From NCBI RefSeq assembly GCF_900289175.1, contig NZ_LT985747.1, positions 1,237,850 through 1,301,849 on the forward strand: a DNA stretch of 64,000 nucleotides, written 5' to 3'. This document shows positions 18,341-26,391 of the stretch, one piece after another. The DNA comes from Paenibacillus faecalis. GTDB taxonomy: Bacteria; Bacillota; Bacilli; Paenibacillales; Paenibacillaceae. The notes below the pieces were generated by a model, which was not told where the DNA came from, searched no databases, and saw only the letters and a program-made list of their open reading frames with translations. The position numbers and the translations under genes were made by a program. Positions within the stretch are counted from its first letter, which is position 1; every line of letters begins with the position of its first letter.

Positions 18341-18376
18341 AGGGGCTGGTCTCATGACCAGCCCCTACTTGGTTTT
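18341..18376 (+). terminator. Terminator after the aldehyde dehydrogenase gene
   Basis: AGGGGCTGGTC / GACCAGCCCCT, 11-bp perfect stem with TCAT loop, then ACTTGGTTTT. The T-run is interrupted. Confidence 0.6.
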
Positions 18377-18460
18377 ATATTTCTTAAAAAATGCTTTCGC
18401 CCACCGATATCCTTTAAAAAGGACGCCCCCCCCCCATGTTTCTTCTAGTCGAATATCATT

Positions 18461-19267
18461 TTACAGCCCTCGATTCGCCTCTAGCCACTTTACGGCATAG
18501 TTGACCATAGCACGCTGCTGCGCAATGATACAACTGCTGTTTTGCACATTTCCCCGGGTGTAGGCCTCGGGACATTCACGTTCAAAATCAGCCCCCACCT
18601 TGCCAAAATCACCAGAATCATAGTTAATATCACTGTATTCTTCCCATATTGTTTTCCCGCCTTCTCTTCTGACAGGTGCATAGACTGTTCGTTTCCGCTT
18701 TCCTTTCCAGTTCCCCCGATATTCCGCTAGATGAAAGGAAGTATTACTTTCATAGGTCACTCCGAGCAATAAAACATAAGCTCCCAGTTCATACATCTTG
18801 GCAAGGGGCGATGTTTGACCTAAACTATCAGACAATGGATGAGATTGTGTGATAACCTTTGCATGTTTACCTTTCGCTGCAAAAGATACATGAGGATGGG
18901 CACTTCGAACAACACCGGCCTGCTTCCGAAACGTTTCCGGAATTTGCCCCATGCCGGTTGTGAGTGTGAAATCTTTATCATAAGGTGGCATGAAATCCCG
19001 AATCAGCTGCCACCATTTAGAATCCGCTGAAGGATTTCTCCAGATGGATGGGTCCGTCAAATTCGGAGATTGCGTTGGCATTACCAAAGTTCCTTCATCC
19101 CCGAGCACTTCCTCCAAAGCCATGATAACCGCTTCTACTCCGCCAACAACCCAGCCTCCTAGACTCTTTAAAGAAGAGTGAACCAGCAGCGTCATACCAG
19201 GTTTGACGCCAAGGTTTCTCAGATCCTTTGAAATATCTTCAATCGTTACCGGTCTTTCAACAATCAT
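18461..19267 (-). CDS. AAC(3)-family aminoglycoside N-acetyltransferase-like protein
   Basis: 268 residues with the hallmarks of the AAC(3)/YokD family: HSSLKSLGGWVVGG near residue 30, EGTLVMPT near 56, the acceptor-site block near 165-180 with TSFHLAEYRG, and a final acidic-aromatic end. Known members transfer acetyl from acetyl-CoA to the 3-amino group of aminoglycosides, while chromosomal homologues in Bacillales may serve other amines. The gene sits alone, with no transposon or plasmid signature beside it and ordinary codon use, so it looks like resident chromosomal content. SD is AGGAGAGAG just before the ATG. Antibiotic resistance is not proven. Confidence 0.85.
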   Translation of the reverse strand: MIVERPVTIEDISKDLRNLGVKPGMTLLVHSSLKSLGGWVVGGVEAVIMALEEVLGDEGTLVMPTQSPNLTDPSIWRNPSADSKWWQLIRDFMPPYDKDFTLTTGMGQIPETFRKQAGVVRSAHPHVSFAAKGKHAKVITQSHPLSDSLGQTSPLAKMYELGAYVLLLGVTYESNTSFHLAEYRGNWKGKRKRTVYAPVRREGGKTIWEEYSDINYDSGDFGKVGADFERECPEAYTRGNVQNSSCIIAQQRAMVNYAVKWLEANRGL

Positions 19268-19363
19268 CCTTCTCTCTCCTTACTTAAAAACAGACCAACA
19301 ACTTCGTTTGTCTTTTTTCTACAAAAGCAATTGATCTTTCGATCGCTGCCGGCCCCGGATTTT

Positions 19364-19404
19364 GAAAAAAAGCACCTGTCCTCCTTCATTATGGGACAGG
19401 TGCT
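19364..19404 (-). terminator. Terminator of the sdhCAB operon
   Basis: Minus strand AGCACCTGTCC / GGACAGGTGCT, 11-bp perfect stem, then seven T, 22 bases after the sdhB stop. Confidence 0.88.
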
Positions 19405-19425
19405 CTTTAAAACTATCCTTAATTA

Positions 19426-20190
19426 TTATACACTCAGCCAACGCTTGAACAAATGCTTCGTCGTATCTTTATTCATCTCAGCAATCGATGTTGTGAGCGG
19501 AATCCCTTTAGGGCAGGAGCGTACACAGTTTTGCGAGTTACCGCATCCTTCGATGCCGCCGTCTTGCATCAATGCTTCCAACCGCTCTTCCTTATTCATC
19601 TCGCCTGTTGGATGCGCGTTAAATAAACGAACTTGCGAGATGGCTGCCGGACCGATAAAGTCCGTCTTCTCGTTGACGTTCGGACATGCCTCAAGACAAA
19701 CACCGCATGTCATACATTTGGAAAGCTCATACGCCCACTGACGCTTCTTCTCCGACATGCGCGGTCCAGGACCAAGATCATAAGTTCCGTCGATCGGAAT
19801 CCATGCCTTAACCTTCTTGAGCGCTGTAAACATCCGGCTGCGGTCAATGATCAGATCTCTCACAACCGGGAATGTCTTCATCGGCTGTATCCGGATCGGC
19901 TGCTCCAGCTTATCGATCAGAGCGGCACAGGCTTGACGCGGCTTGCCGTTAATAACCATTGAGCAAGCTCCGCAAACTTCCTCAAGGCAGTTGGAATCCC
20001 AACATACCGGGGTGGTTGTACTACCTGTAGAGTTAATTGGATTGCGCTGAATTTCCATCAGTGCACTAATGACGTTCATGCCGGGGCGGTACGGAAGCTC
20101 AAATTCCTCAGTGTAGGATTTCGAATCCGGACTGTCCTGGCGGGTAATTATAAATTTGACGTTCTTTGAGGCTGCTGAAGTTTGAGCCAT
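19426..20190 (-). CDS. sdhB: Succinate dehydrogenase iron-sulfur subunit
   Basis: 254 residues. The [2Fe-2S] ligands are Cys68, Cys73, Cys76 and Cys88; the [4Fe-4S] and [3Fe-4S] ligands lie in CMTCGVCLEACPN and CVRSCPKGIP. SdhB passes electrons from the flavoprotein to menaquinone in complex II at the inner face of the membrane. The N terminus starts with a short Ala/Ser-rich lead (MAQTSAASKN). It is last in sdhCAB, 14 bases after sdhA, with an AAGGAGG SD. A strong terminator follows. Confidence 0.96.
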   Translation of the reverse strand: MAQTSAASKNVKFIITRQDSPDSKSYTEEFELPYRPGMNVISALMEIQRNPINSTGSTTTPVCWDSNCLEEVCGACSMVINGKPRQACAALIDKLEQPIRIQPMKTFPVVRDLIIDRSRMFTALKKVKAWIPIDGTYDLGPGPRMSEKKRQWAYELSKCMTCGVCLEACPNVNEKTDFIGPAAISQVRLFNAHPTGEMNKEERLEALMQDGGIEGCGNSQNCVRSCPKGIPLTTSIAEMNKDTTKHLFKRWLSV

Positions 20191-20204
20191 GTCAAATCCC
20201 CTCC

Positions 20205-21947
20205 TTACTTTTCTTTCGAATAGTCGCGAATACGCGGCGGGATCAAGGAAACATCCACTTCTTCATATGAAATCTTCGGTCCATCCGGTGTCCAAGTTGC
20301 TTTCGTTGTCTTTAAGAACTCCTCATCATTGCGATCCGGGAAGTCAGGCTTGTAGTGAGCACCGCGGCTCTCGTTTCGCAGAAGCGCACCAAGCGTCATC
20401 GCCTCAGCGAGCTCAAGCATGTTCCACAGCTGACGAGTAAACGGCGCAGACTGGTTATTCCACCGGGAAGTATCCGTCATATTAATGTTCTTATAACGTT
20501 CTTTCAGTTCTTTTATCTTGTCAATTGTCGCTTCCAACTTATCATTGTAGCGAACAACCGTCATGTTGTTGGTCATCCATTCACCAAGTTCTTTATGAAG
20601 TACATAGGCGTTCTCTGTACCTTCCATTTTTAACAGACCTTCGAATTTGGCTGTTTGTTCCTTGGCCACCCGGTCAAAGACTGCCGAAGATACATCCTGG
20701 GACGACTTTTTGAGCCCTTTAACATATTCAATGGCTTTGGGTCCGGCTACCATACCGCCATAGATGGCAGATACGAGAGAGTTTGCGCCAAGTCGGTTAG
20801 CTCCGTGATACTGGTACTCACACTCACCGGCAGCAAACAGGCCCGGAATATTGGTCATCTGATTGTAATCAACCCACATACCACCCATGGAATAATGGAC
20901 TCCCGGGAAGATTTTCATAGGGATCTTACGAGGGTCGTCACCCATAAATTTCTCATATATCTCAATAATGCCGCCAAGCTTTACATCAAGCTCTTTAGGA
21001 TCTTTGTGGGAAAGGTCCAGATAAACCATGTTCTCTCCGTTAATTCCCAGCCCCTGATCGACGCAGACGCTGAAGATTTCCCGTGTAGCAATATCACGCG
21101 GCACCAGGTTACCGTAAGCCGGATACTTCTCTTCTAGGAAATACCACGGTTTGCCGTCCTTGTAGGTCCAGATCCGTCCGCCTTCACCACGTGCGGATTC
21201 GGACATGAGACGCAGCTTGTCATCCCCTGGAATCGCTGTCGGATGAATCTGAATGAATTCCCCGTTCGCATAGTGCACACCTTGCTGATATACAGCACTT
21301 GCCGCAGTACCGGTATTAATAACAGAGTTTGTGGTCTTGCCAAAAACAATACCAGGACCACCGCTAGCCAAAATCACCGCATCGCCCGGGAATGTACGAA
21401 TTTCCATCGTACGAAGGTCTTGAGCGGAAATACCGCGGCATATACCCTCATCATCAATAACAGCGTTTATAAACTCCCAGTTTTCAAACTTGGTAACAAG
21501 GCCCGCTGTTTCCCAGCGGCGAACCTGCTCATCGAGCGCATACAGAAGCTGCTGGCCCGTTGTAGCGCCTGCATAAGCTGTCCGGTGATGCTTCGTACCG
21601 CCGAAGCGGCGGAAATCCAAAAGCCCTTCCGGAGTCCGGTTAAACATAACGCCCATCCGGTCCATCAGGTGGATAATACCCGGAGCTGCTTCACACATCG
21701 CTTTAACCGGCGGCTGGTTTGCCAGAAAGTCACCGCCATAAACAGTATCATCAAAATGCTCCCAAGGAGAGTCACCTTCTCCTTTGGTATTAACCGCTCC
21801 GTTAATACCGCCCTGCGCACATACAGAGTGGGAACGCTTCACTGGGACCAATGAGAACAATTGAACGTGAGACCCGGCCTCAGCTGCTTTGATAGTTGCC
21901 ATCAAACCAGCCAGTCCACCGCCCACAACAATAATATTAGATGCCAT
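20205..21947 (-). CDS. sdhA: Succinate dehydrogenase flavoprotein subunit
   Basis: 580 residues. The FAD dinucleotide-binding motif GGGLAGLMA is at residues 8-16, the covalent-FAD histidine region is HSVCAQGGINGA near residue 40, and the active-site block SARGEGGRIW lies near residue 256. It oxidises succinate to fumarate and passes electrons to SdhB. Its length fits the Bacillales (menaquinone) type. Located between sdhC and sdhB, with 15 bases to sdhC and a purine-rich SD (AAAAGGAG). Confidence 0.97.
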   Translation of the reverse strand: MASNIIVVGGGLAGLMATIKAAEAGSHVQLFSLVPVKRSHSVCAQGGINGAVNTKGEGDSPWEHFDDTVYGGDFLANQPPVKAMCEAAPGIIHLMDRMGVMFNRTPEGLLDFRRFGGTKHHRTAYAGATTGQQLLYALDEQVRRWETAGLVTKFENWEFINAVIDDEGICRGISAQDLRTMEIRTFPGDAVILASGGPGIVFGKTTNSVINTGTAASAVYQQGVHYANGEFIQIHPTAIPGDDKLRLMSESARGEGGRIWTYKDGKPWYFLEEKYPAYGNLVPRDIATREIFSVCVDQGLGINGENMVYLDLSHKDPKELDVKLGGIIEIYEKFMGDDPRKIPMKIFPGVHYSMGGMWVDYNQMTNIPGLFAAGECEYQYHGANRLGANSLVSAIYGGMVAGPKAIEYVKGLKKSSQDVSSAVFDRVAKEQTAKFEGLLKMEGTENAYVLHKELGEWMTNNMTVVRYNDKLEATIDKIKELKERYKNINMTDTSRWNNQSAPFTRQLWNMLELAEAMTLGALLRNESRGAHYKPDFPDRNDEEFLKTTKATWTPDGPKISYEEVDVSLIPPRIRDYSKEK

Positions 21948-21962
21948 TTCTGTTCACTCCTT

Positions 21963-22628
21963 TTAGCTCAAAACTGTCTTTAATGTATCGATAAAAGCGG
22001 TTGCCTCAAACTCGGAAGCACGGAAAGCATCCAGTGCCAAAATGAACAATACACTCATTAGAACGAACAGACCCATACAAATGTAAGAAGATACACGCTG
22101 CGCACGCGGACCGACCGTGATACCCCAGCTTACCAGGAATGCCCAGAGTCCGTTCGCGAAATGGAACGTAGCTGCGATAATCCCGATCACATACAGGACA
22201 AACAGGAATGGATTGGTCACAATGGCATGGATCGTTGCCCCTAACTCATCATGCGTGATATTGCCCAAAGCGACTTGAAAACGTGTATCATACATATGCC
22301 AAATAATAAATACAAACGTAATCACACCGGTGACCCGCTGCAAAGTAAAGCGCAAGTTCCGCTCAAACTTGTAATTTCCAACGTTGTTATTAGCCTGATA
22401 AGCGACGTAGAGACCGTAAACACCATGATAAAGAAGCGGCAGCCAGATCAGGAACAGTTCAAGGAAAAATATGAGCGGCAAGCCGTTTATAAATTGAACA
22501 CCTTTATCAAAGCCTTCCTTTCCACCGTCGAAAGCCTTAAAGTTGGTGATCATATGAGTAATCAAGAAGGCTCCGAGCGGTATGATACCAAGTAGAGAAT
22601 GCAGCTTTCTGGAATAATACCCTTTCAT
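21963..22628 (-). CDS. sdhC: Succinate dehydrogenase cytochrome b558 subunit
   Basis: 221 residues from the chosen ATG with five membrane segments. The first, after RRLH-like RKLHSLLGIIPLGAFL, contains a His, and further His residues in helices 2-4 (HGVYGLYV, WHMYD, HFANGLW) are the likely axial ligands of two hemes b. SdhC anchors complex II and reduces menaquinone. An upstream ATG at 22667 has no SD; ATG 22628 follows AAAGGGG by 11 bases and matches the usual family N terminus. First gene of the operon. A LysR gene diverges from it. Confidence 0.93.
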   Translation of the reverse strand: MKGYYSRKLHSLLGIIPLGAFLITHMITNFKAFDGGKEGFDKGVQFINGLPLIFFLELFLIWLPLLYHGVYGLYVAYQANNNVGNYKFERNLRFTLQRVTGVITFVFIIWHMYDTRFQVALGNITHDELGATIHAIVTNPFLFVLYVIGIIAATFHFANGLWAFLVSWGITVGPRAQRVSSYICMGLFVLMSVLFILALDAFRASEFEATAFIDTLKTVLS

Positions 22629-22723
22629 CTGTTGACGTTCCCCTTTCCAAATGTGTAGCGTTTTCATTAAAACCCATAACGATCCACTACTTTGTTACTA
22701 TCCATGCGTTATTTCCTTGCACT

Positions 22724-22753
22724 ATTATGCATACAACGACAAAATGCCCCCAA
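22724..22753 (-). promoter_or_regulatory. Candidate promoter of sdhCAB
   Basis: Minus strand TTGGGG (22748-22753), 18-base spacer, CATAAT (22724-22729). It is about 95 bases before the sdhC start. Matches are moderate. Confidence 0.35.
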
Positions 22754-22825
22754 TCTCGCATATTCTGTGAACATCCTGTGTCACATTTCATGTTACTCCT
22801 TTTTCTCTTATAATGGAATTGCAAT

Positions 22826-22849
22826 ATAATTATTAATCGTTATAATTAT
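22826..22849. promoter_or_regulatory. Repeated ATAATTAT elements between sdhC and LysR gene
   Basis: The self-palindromic octamer ATAATTAT occurs at 22826-22833 and 22842-22849, offset by 16 bases, 37 bases before the LysR start. LysR proteins often bind AT-rich dyads at such spacing, so it is a possible autoregulatory site. Confidence 0.3.
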
Positions 22850-22885
22850 TATGCATAAGCAATATATTCAGGAGGTGAACCCATC

Positions 22886-23788
22886 ATGTTCGAAGAATTA
22901 GATGTGTTTGCAGTCGTTGTAGAACAGTCGAGCCTAAACAAAGCTTCAAAGCTTCTGAACCTTTCCCAGCCCGCCCTGTCTCGCAAAATCGCCAAGCTTG
23001 AATATGAGCTCGGCGTTCAGCTGTTTAATCGGCGCGGAAAGCGGCTGGAGCTCACCTCCATTGGACAGTTAGCCTACACTTATGCTCTGGAGCAGCGCCA
23101 GCAGCAATTAAAGTTCATGCAAACCCTCGCGCATTATCGCGGAGAGGATCAGATTACCATCTCTCTCGGAGCCAGCCTGACCACACTTCAGACGACACTG
23201 CCGCCGCTGGTGAATGCCTTTATGGAACGCCATCCTACAGCTGAAATTAAGCTGGTTACAGGCAAGACACATGAAATCGTGTCCTACGTTCGTGATAAAA
23301 GAGTAGAAGTTGGCATCGTTGCCTCATCGATCAGTCAGCCAGGCCTTAATTGTATTCCGCTATTCGACGATCATCTCGAACTCGTACTTCCAACAAGTCA
23401 TCCTTTAGCCGAGAATCAAGAGGTCGGGATTGAGCACCTTCAAGGCCTACCGATGATCACCTTCTCCACAGGGACCTGGTACCGCAAGTTGACCGATGAA
23501 CTGTTTCACCGCTGGGGCATTATGCCCGATATCCGAATGGAAATCGATTCCTTCGAGGCGATTGTCCGTCTCATCCCGACTTGCAAAGCCGCTGCGCTCC
23601 TTCCCAAATCCTATCTCCGTCCGCAGCTGCTGTCGGATAATGACCTTGTTGACATTCATATTCCCGCCCTCATCGAGACACGCCGAACAACCAGTCTGAT
23701 CTATGGCGATCCCACTGAACTAAGCAATGCCGCCAGCCGTTGGATCGCTGAAACGGAAACTTTATTCCGTGAACTCGAAAGAAAATAA
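22886..23788 (+). CDS. LysR-family transcriptional regulator divergent from sdhCAB
   Basis: 300 residues. The helix-turn-helix covers about residues 16-37 (LNKASKLLNLSQPALSRKIA) and the effector domain begins near residue 90 (ITISLGASLTTLQTTLPP). The ribosome site CAGGAGGTG precedes the ATG by eight bases. It diverges from sdhCAB across 257 bases, so control of succinate dehydrogenase or of itself is plausible; Bacillus subtilis sdh is not known to have such a neighbour. It does not look like CcpC at the N terminus. The effector is unknown. A strong bidirectional terminator follows. Confidence 0.87.
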   Translation: MFEELDVFAVVVEQSSLNKASKLLNLSQPALSRKIAKLEYELGVQLFNRRGKRLELTSIGQLAYTYALEQRQQQLKFMQTLAHYRGEDQITISLGASLTTLQTTLPPLVNAFMERHPTAEIKLVTGKTHEIVSYVRDKRVEVGIVASSISQPGLNCIPLFDDHLELVLPTSHPLAENQEVGIEHLQGLPMITFSTGTWYRKLTDELFHRWGIMPDIRMEIDSFEAIVRLIPTCKAAALLPKSYLRPQLLSDNDLVDIHIPALIETRRTTSLIYGDPTELSNAASRWIAETETLFRELERK

Positions 23789-23836
23789 AAAGCCAATAAC
23801 CTGACGAATAACATACGTCAAGGTTATTGGCTTTCA
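23786..23836 (-). terminator. Bidirectional terminator between LysR gene and ktrA
   Basis: AAAGCCAATAACCTGACG and CGTCAaGGTTATTGGCTTT form a stem of about 17 bp. The T-rich tail (CTTTTTATTTT) is best on the minus strand; CTTTCAT follows on plus. Confidence 0.8.
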
Positions 23837-23883
23837 TCGTTCGGGAATTACACCGTAAATAAAGCTGGTGTCGTTCCCATTCG

Positions 23884-24552
23884 TTACTGCATATTCACAA
23901 CTTCACCTTCAAAACGGTCAATGTTCTCTTTTGATCCGATAACGACCATAATGTCGCCAGCACGTAAAACATCCATCGCAGTAGGAGCCACTATAATACC
24001 GGAACGTTGATTGAGCGCAACAACGCTGATCCCATAACGGACACGGGTATTCAGCTCACTAAGCGTCTTCCCATCCATACATTCTGTCACTGTCATTTCC
24101 ACAATTCGATAGTCCTTCGACAGCTCGATATAATCCAGGAGATTGGGGGTAACCAGCTGATGCGCAACACGTATTCCCATATCTCGTTCTGGAAAAATAA
24201 CCCTGTCCACACCCAGCTTTTCCAAAGCGCGGCCATGGAGTACGGATATCGCCTTCGCAACCACCGTTTCTACACCCGATTCTTTTAGAAGAATAGCTGC
24301 TAAAATACTGGTCTGAATTTCATCCCCTATAGCTACAATACCGCAATCAAAATTCCTTATTCCCAGCGACTTAAGCACTTCTTCATCCGTTGCATCCGCG
24401 ACCACAGTATGGGTAAGGAGTTCGCTCATATCTTCAACCACTTCCTCGTCCCGATCGATCCCGAGCACTTCATAACCCAAATCCATCAGTTCAAGCGCCA
24501 GACTGGACCCGAATCGCCCGAGCCCGATTACTGCAAATTGCTTCGGTTTCAT
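23884..24552 (-). CDS. ktrA: Potassium uptake regulatory subunit (KtrA/KtrC, RCK domains)
   Basis: 222 residues: RCK_N Rossmann domain with VIGLGRFGSSL at residues 8-18 and GIDRDEE near 36, then an RCK_C (TrkA-C) domain from about residue 135. The RCK_N domain binds ATP/ADP and RCK_C can bind c-di-AMP; the octameric ring gates the KtrB channel at the cytoplasmic face. It follows ktrB by 16 bases in one operon behind a c-di-AMP riboswitch. In Bacillus subtilis the order is ktrA then ktrB; here it is reversed. Confidence 0.9.
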   Translation of the reverse strand: MKPKQFAVIGLGRFGSSLALELMDLGYEVLGIDRDEEVVEDMSELLTHTVVADATDEEVLKSLGIRNFDCGIVAIGDEIQTSILAAILLKESGVETVVAKAISVLHGRALEKLGVDRVIFPERDMGIRVAHQLVTPNLLDYIELSKDYRIVEMTVTECMDGKTLSELNTRVRYGISVVALNQRSGIIVAPTAMDVLRAGDIMVVIGSKENIDRFEGEVVNMQ

Positions 24553-24568
24553 TTCTCCGCCATTCTCC

Positions 24569-25912
24569 TTATCCGATAATCATTTTTCCTTCTGGATGAC
24601 GATACAATTCCTTACCCTTTTTAGGGCCTAGTGCATAGGCAAGTGTCAAAGGACCAAGACGTCCTGCAAACATCGTAATGCTGATCAGCAGCTTTCCGAA
24701 CAAAGACAATTGAGGCGTCAAGCCCATGGACAACCCTACGGTGCCAAACGCAGATGTTGCTTCAAACAATATGGAAAGAAAACTTGCGTTTTCTGTTGTC
24801 GAAAGGATCATCGCAACCGTAATCACCAGAAGGAGAGCAAGCAGCGTTATCGTCAACGCTTTAAGAATCCGTTCCTGGACCAATCGATACCGGAACAGCA
24901 CGATATCATCTTTCCCCCGCATCATCGCGATGACGGCAGCGATCATCATCGTAAATGTCGTCGTTTTAATCCCTCCGCCTGTCGAGCCAGGGGAGGCTCC
25001 GATAAACATGAGAATAACGATAAAGAACTGGGTAGCCTGACGCAAACCGCCTATATCCAGCGTATTCGCCCCTGCCGTTCTCGGTGTAACCGACTGAAAG
25101 AAAGATCCGAGTATTTTCCCGCCCCAATTCAGCGACCCTAATGTTTTCGGATTCGTGAATTCAAATATAAAAATAACTGCAGCACCTATTAAAATAAGCG
25201 CGCCTGTCATGGAAAGAACCACTTTGGTATGAAGCGATAGTTTTCGAGTTTTTCGATAATCAACCAAATCGGCCATTACGATAAAACCGATTCCGCCAGA
25301 TACAATCAGAAACATAACGACAAAATTGACAAGCGGATCGTACACATAACCAGTCAAGCTTCTAAACCCGCCGAACAGGTCAAAGCCCGCATTGTTAAAC
25401 ATCGTAACCGCATGAAATATCCCGTAATACAACGCTTGGCCAAAAGGCATATCAAAAGCCCAGCGAAAAGTCAGCAGCAGCGCTCCACAAGTTTCAATAA
25501 CTAGGGAATACAGCAGAACCCTGCGGATCAACCGGACGATGCCCTCCATCGATGACTGATTCATCGCTTCCTGCAATACAAGCCGGTCCTTTAAAGAGAT
25601 CCGACGCTTAAATACAAGCGCAAACAGCGTTGCCATCGTCATAAAACCCAAACCGCCTACCTGTATCAAAAGCATGATGACAACCTGCCCAAAAGGACTG
25701 AAATATGTGCCTGTATCCACTACTACAAGCCCAGTCACACAGGTCGCAGATGTTGCCGTAAACAGAGCATCGATAAAGCTCATCGATTCTCCGGTCGTGT
25801 TGGCAAGCGGAAGCATAAGGAGCATGGTTCCAATGATGATAATTCCTCCGAATCCCAAAGCAAGAATTTGCGGCGGTGACAAGCGAAGCCATAGTAATTT
25901 GGAAGTCATCAT
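24569..25912 (-). CDS. ktrB: Potassium transporter subunit KtrB
   Basis: 447 residues, highly hydrophobic, with four membrane-pore-membrane repeats. Selectivity-filter-like segments are visible: TSATCVTGLVVVDTG (near residue 55), FNNAGFDLFGG, GASPGSTGGGIKTTT (near residue 307) and TSAFGTVGLSMG. KtrB is the Na+- or H+-coupled K+ channel of the Ktr system. The glycine-rich PGSTGGGIKT block is characteristic of the Trk/Ktr/HKT family. It is the first gene of the operon, directly after the c-di-AMP riboswitch; an ATG doublet starts the ORF, and either could be used. Confidence 0.93.
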   Translation of the reverse strand: MMTSKLLWLRLSPPQILALGFGGIIIIGTMLLMLPLANTTGESMSFIDALFTATSATCVTGLVVVDTGTYFSPFGQVVIMLLIQVGGLGFMTMATLFALVFKRRISLKDRLVLQEAMNQSSMEGIVRLIRRVLLYSLVIETCGALLLTFRWAFDMPFGQALYYGIFHAVTMFNNAGFDLFGGFRSLTGYVYDPLVNFVVMFLIVSGGIGFIVMADLVDYRKTRKLSLHTKVVLSMTGALILIGAAVIFIFEFTNPKTLGSLNWGGKILGSFFQSVTPRTAGANTLDIGGLRQATQFFIVILMFIGASPGSTGGGIKTTTFTMMIAAVIAMMRGKDDIVLFRYRLVQERILKALTITLLALLLVITVAMILSTTENASFLSILFEATSAFGTVGLSMGLTPQLSLFGKLLISITMFAGRLGPLTLAYALGPKKGKELYRHPEGKMIIG

Positions 25913-25936
25913 ATTCTACACCTCTTCAAAATGAAA

Positions 25937-25961
25937 CAAAAAAGACACTGGAATTCCAATG
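25937..25961 (-). terminator. Expression-platform terminator of the c-di-AMP riboswitch
   Basis: Minus strand CATTGGA / TCCAGTG hairpin (one G-T pair) followed by TCTTTTTTG. It lies between the aptamer and ktrB. Confidence 0.7.
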
Positions 25962-26094
25962 CCCTTACGCGTTTGGGTTCCTGCGCTGCAGCCTACGAGG
26001 TTAGCTGACGGATTCGGGCATATCACAGGTGCCCTATTCACTGCCTTAGCGTTAGTGAAATTCACCCCAATTAAATGGTTCCCCCGTTTTCTTT
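25958..26094 (-). promoter_or_regulatory. c-di-AMP riboswitch (ydaO/yuaA type)
   Basis: The minus strand shows the conserved ydaO blocks in order: GGGGGAACC, TGGGGTGAAT, AGGGCACC, and GCCCGAATCCGTCAGCTAAC followed by CTCGTAGGC. It precedes ktrB and a terminator. In this class c-di-AMP favours termination, so potassium uptake should be shut off when c-di-AMP is high. The same class stands before ktrAB in Bacillus subtilis. Ends are approximate. Confidence 0.95.
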
Positions 26095-26391
26095 TCGAAA
26101 TTCGGCTGTTTTATTCAATTAGCATGATGTGATTATAACGCAATACCCCAAGTAACCCAAAACCGCTTTTTACGTAAATTAACTTAAAAAAGAGCGAAAT
26201 TGGGTATATTCAAGAGTAGTAGCATATGATTTTCTGAGGTTTTCGAAATCTTTCCTTCATTTTCATTGTATTTTTCATGTTTTGAATAGGATAAGCCAGT
26301 GTCGACTTTCATATTATGTTATATTGACTTTATGTCTTTCTGTAATGAAACGTCTGGAACAAGTACCAACCCTATAACAAGGAGGAATGAC

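Noticed and set aside
21243..21854. 203-codon plus-strand frame opposite sdhA
   Set aside because: Shadow of sdhA; long only because of codon bias.
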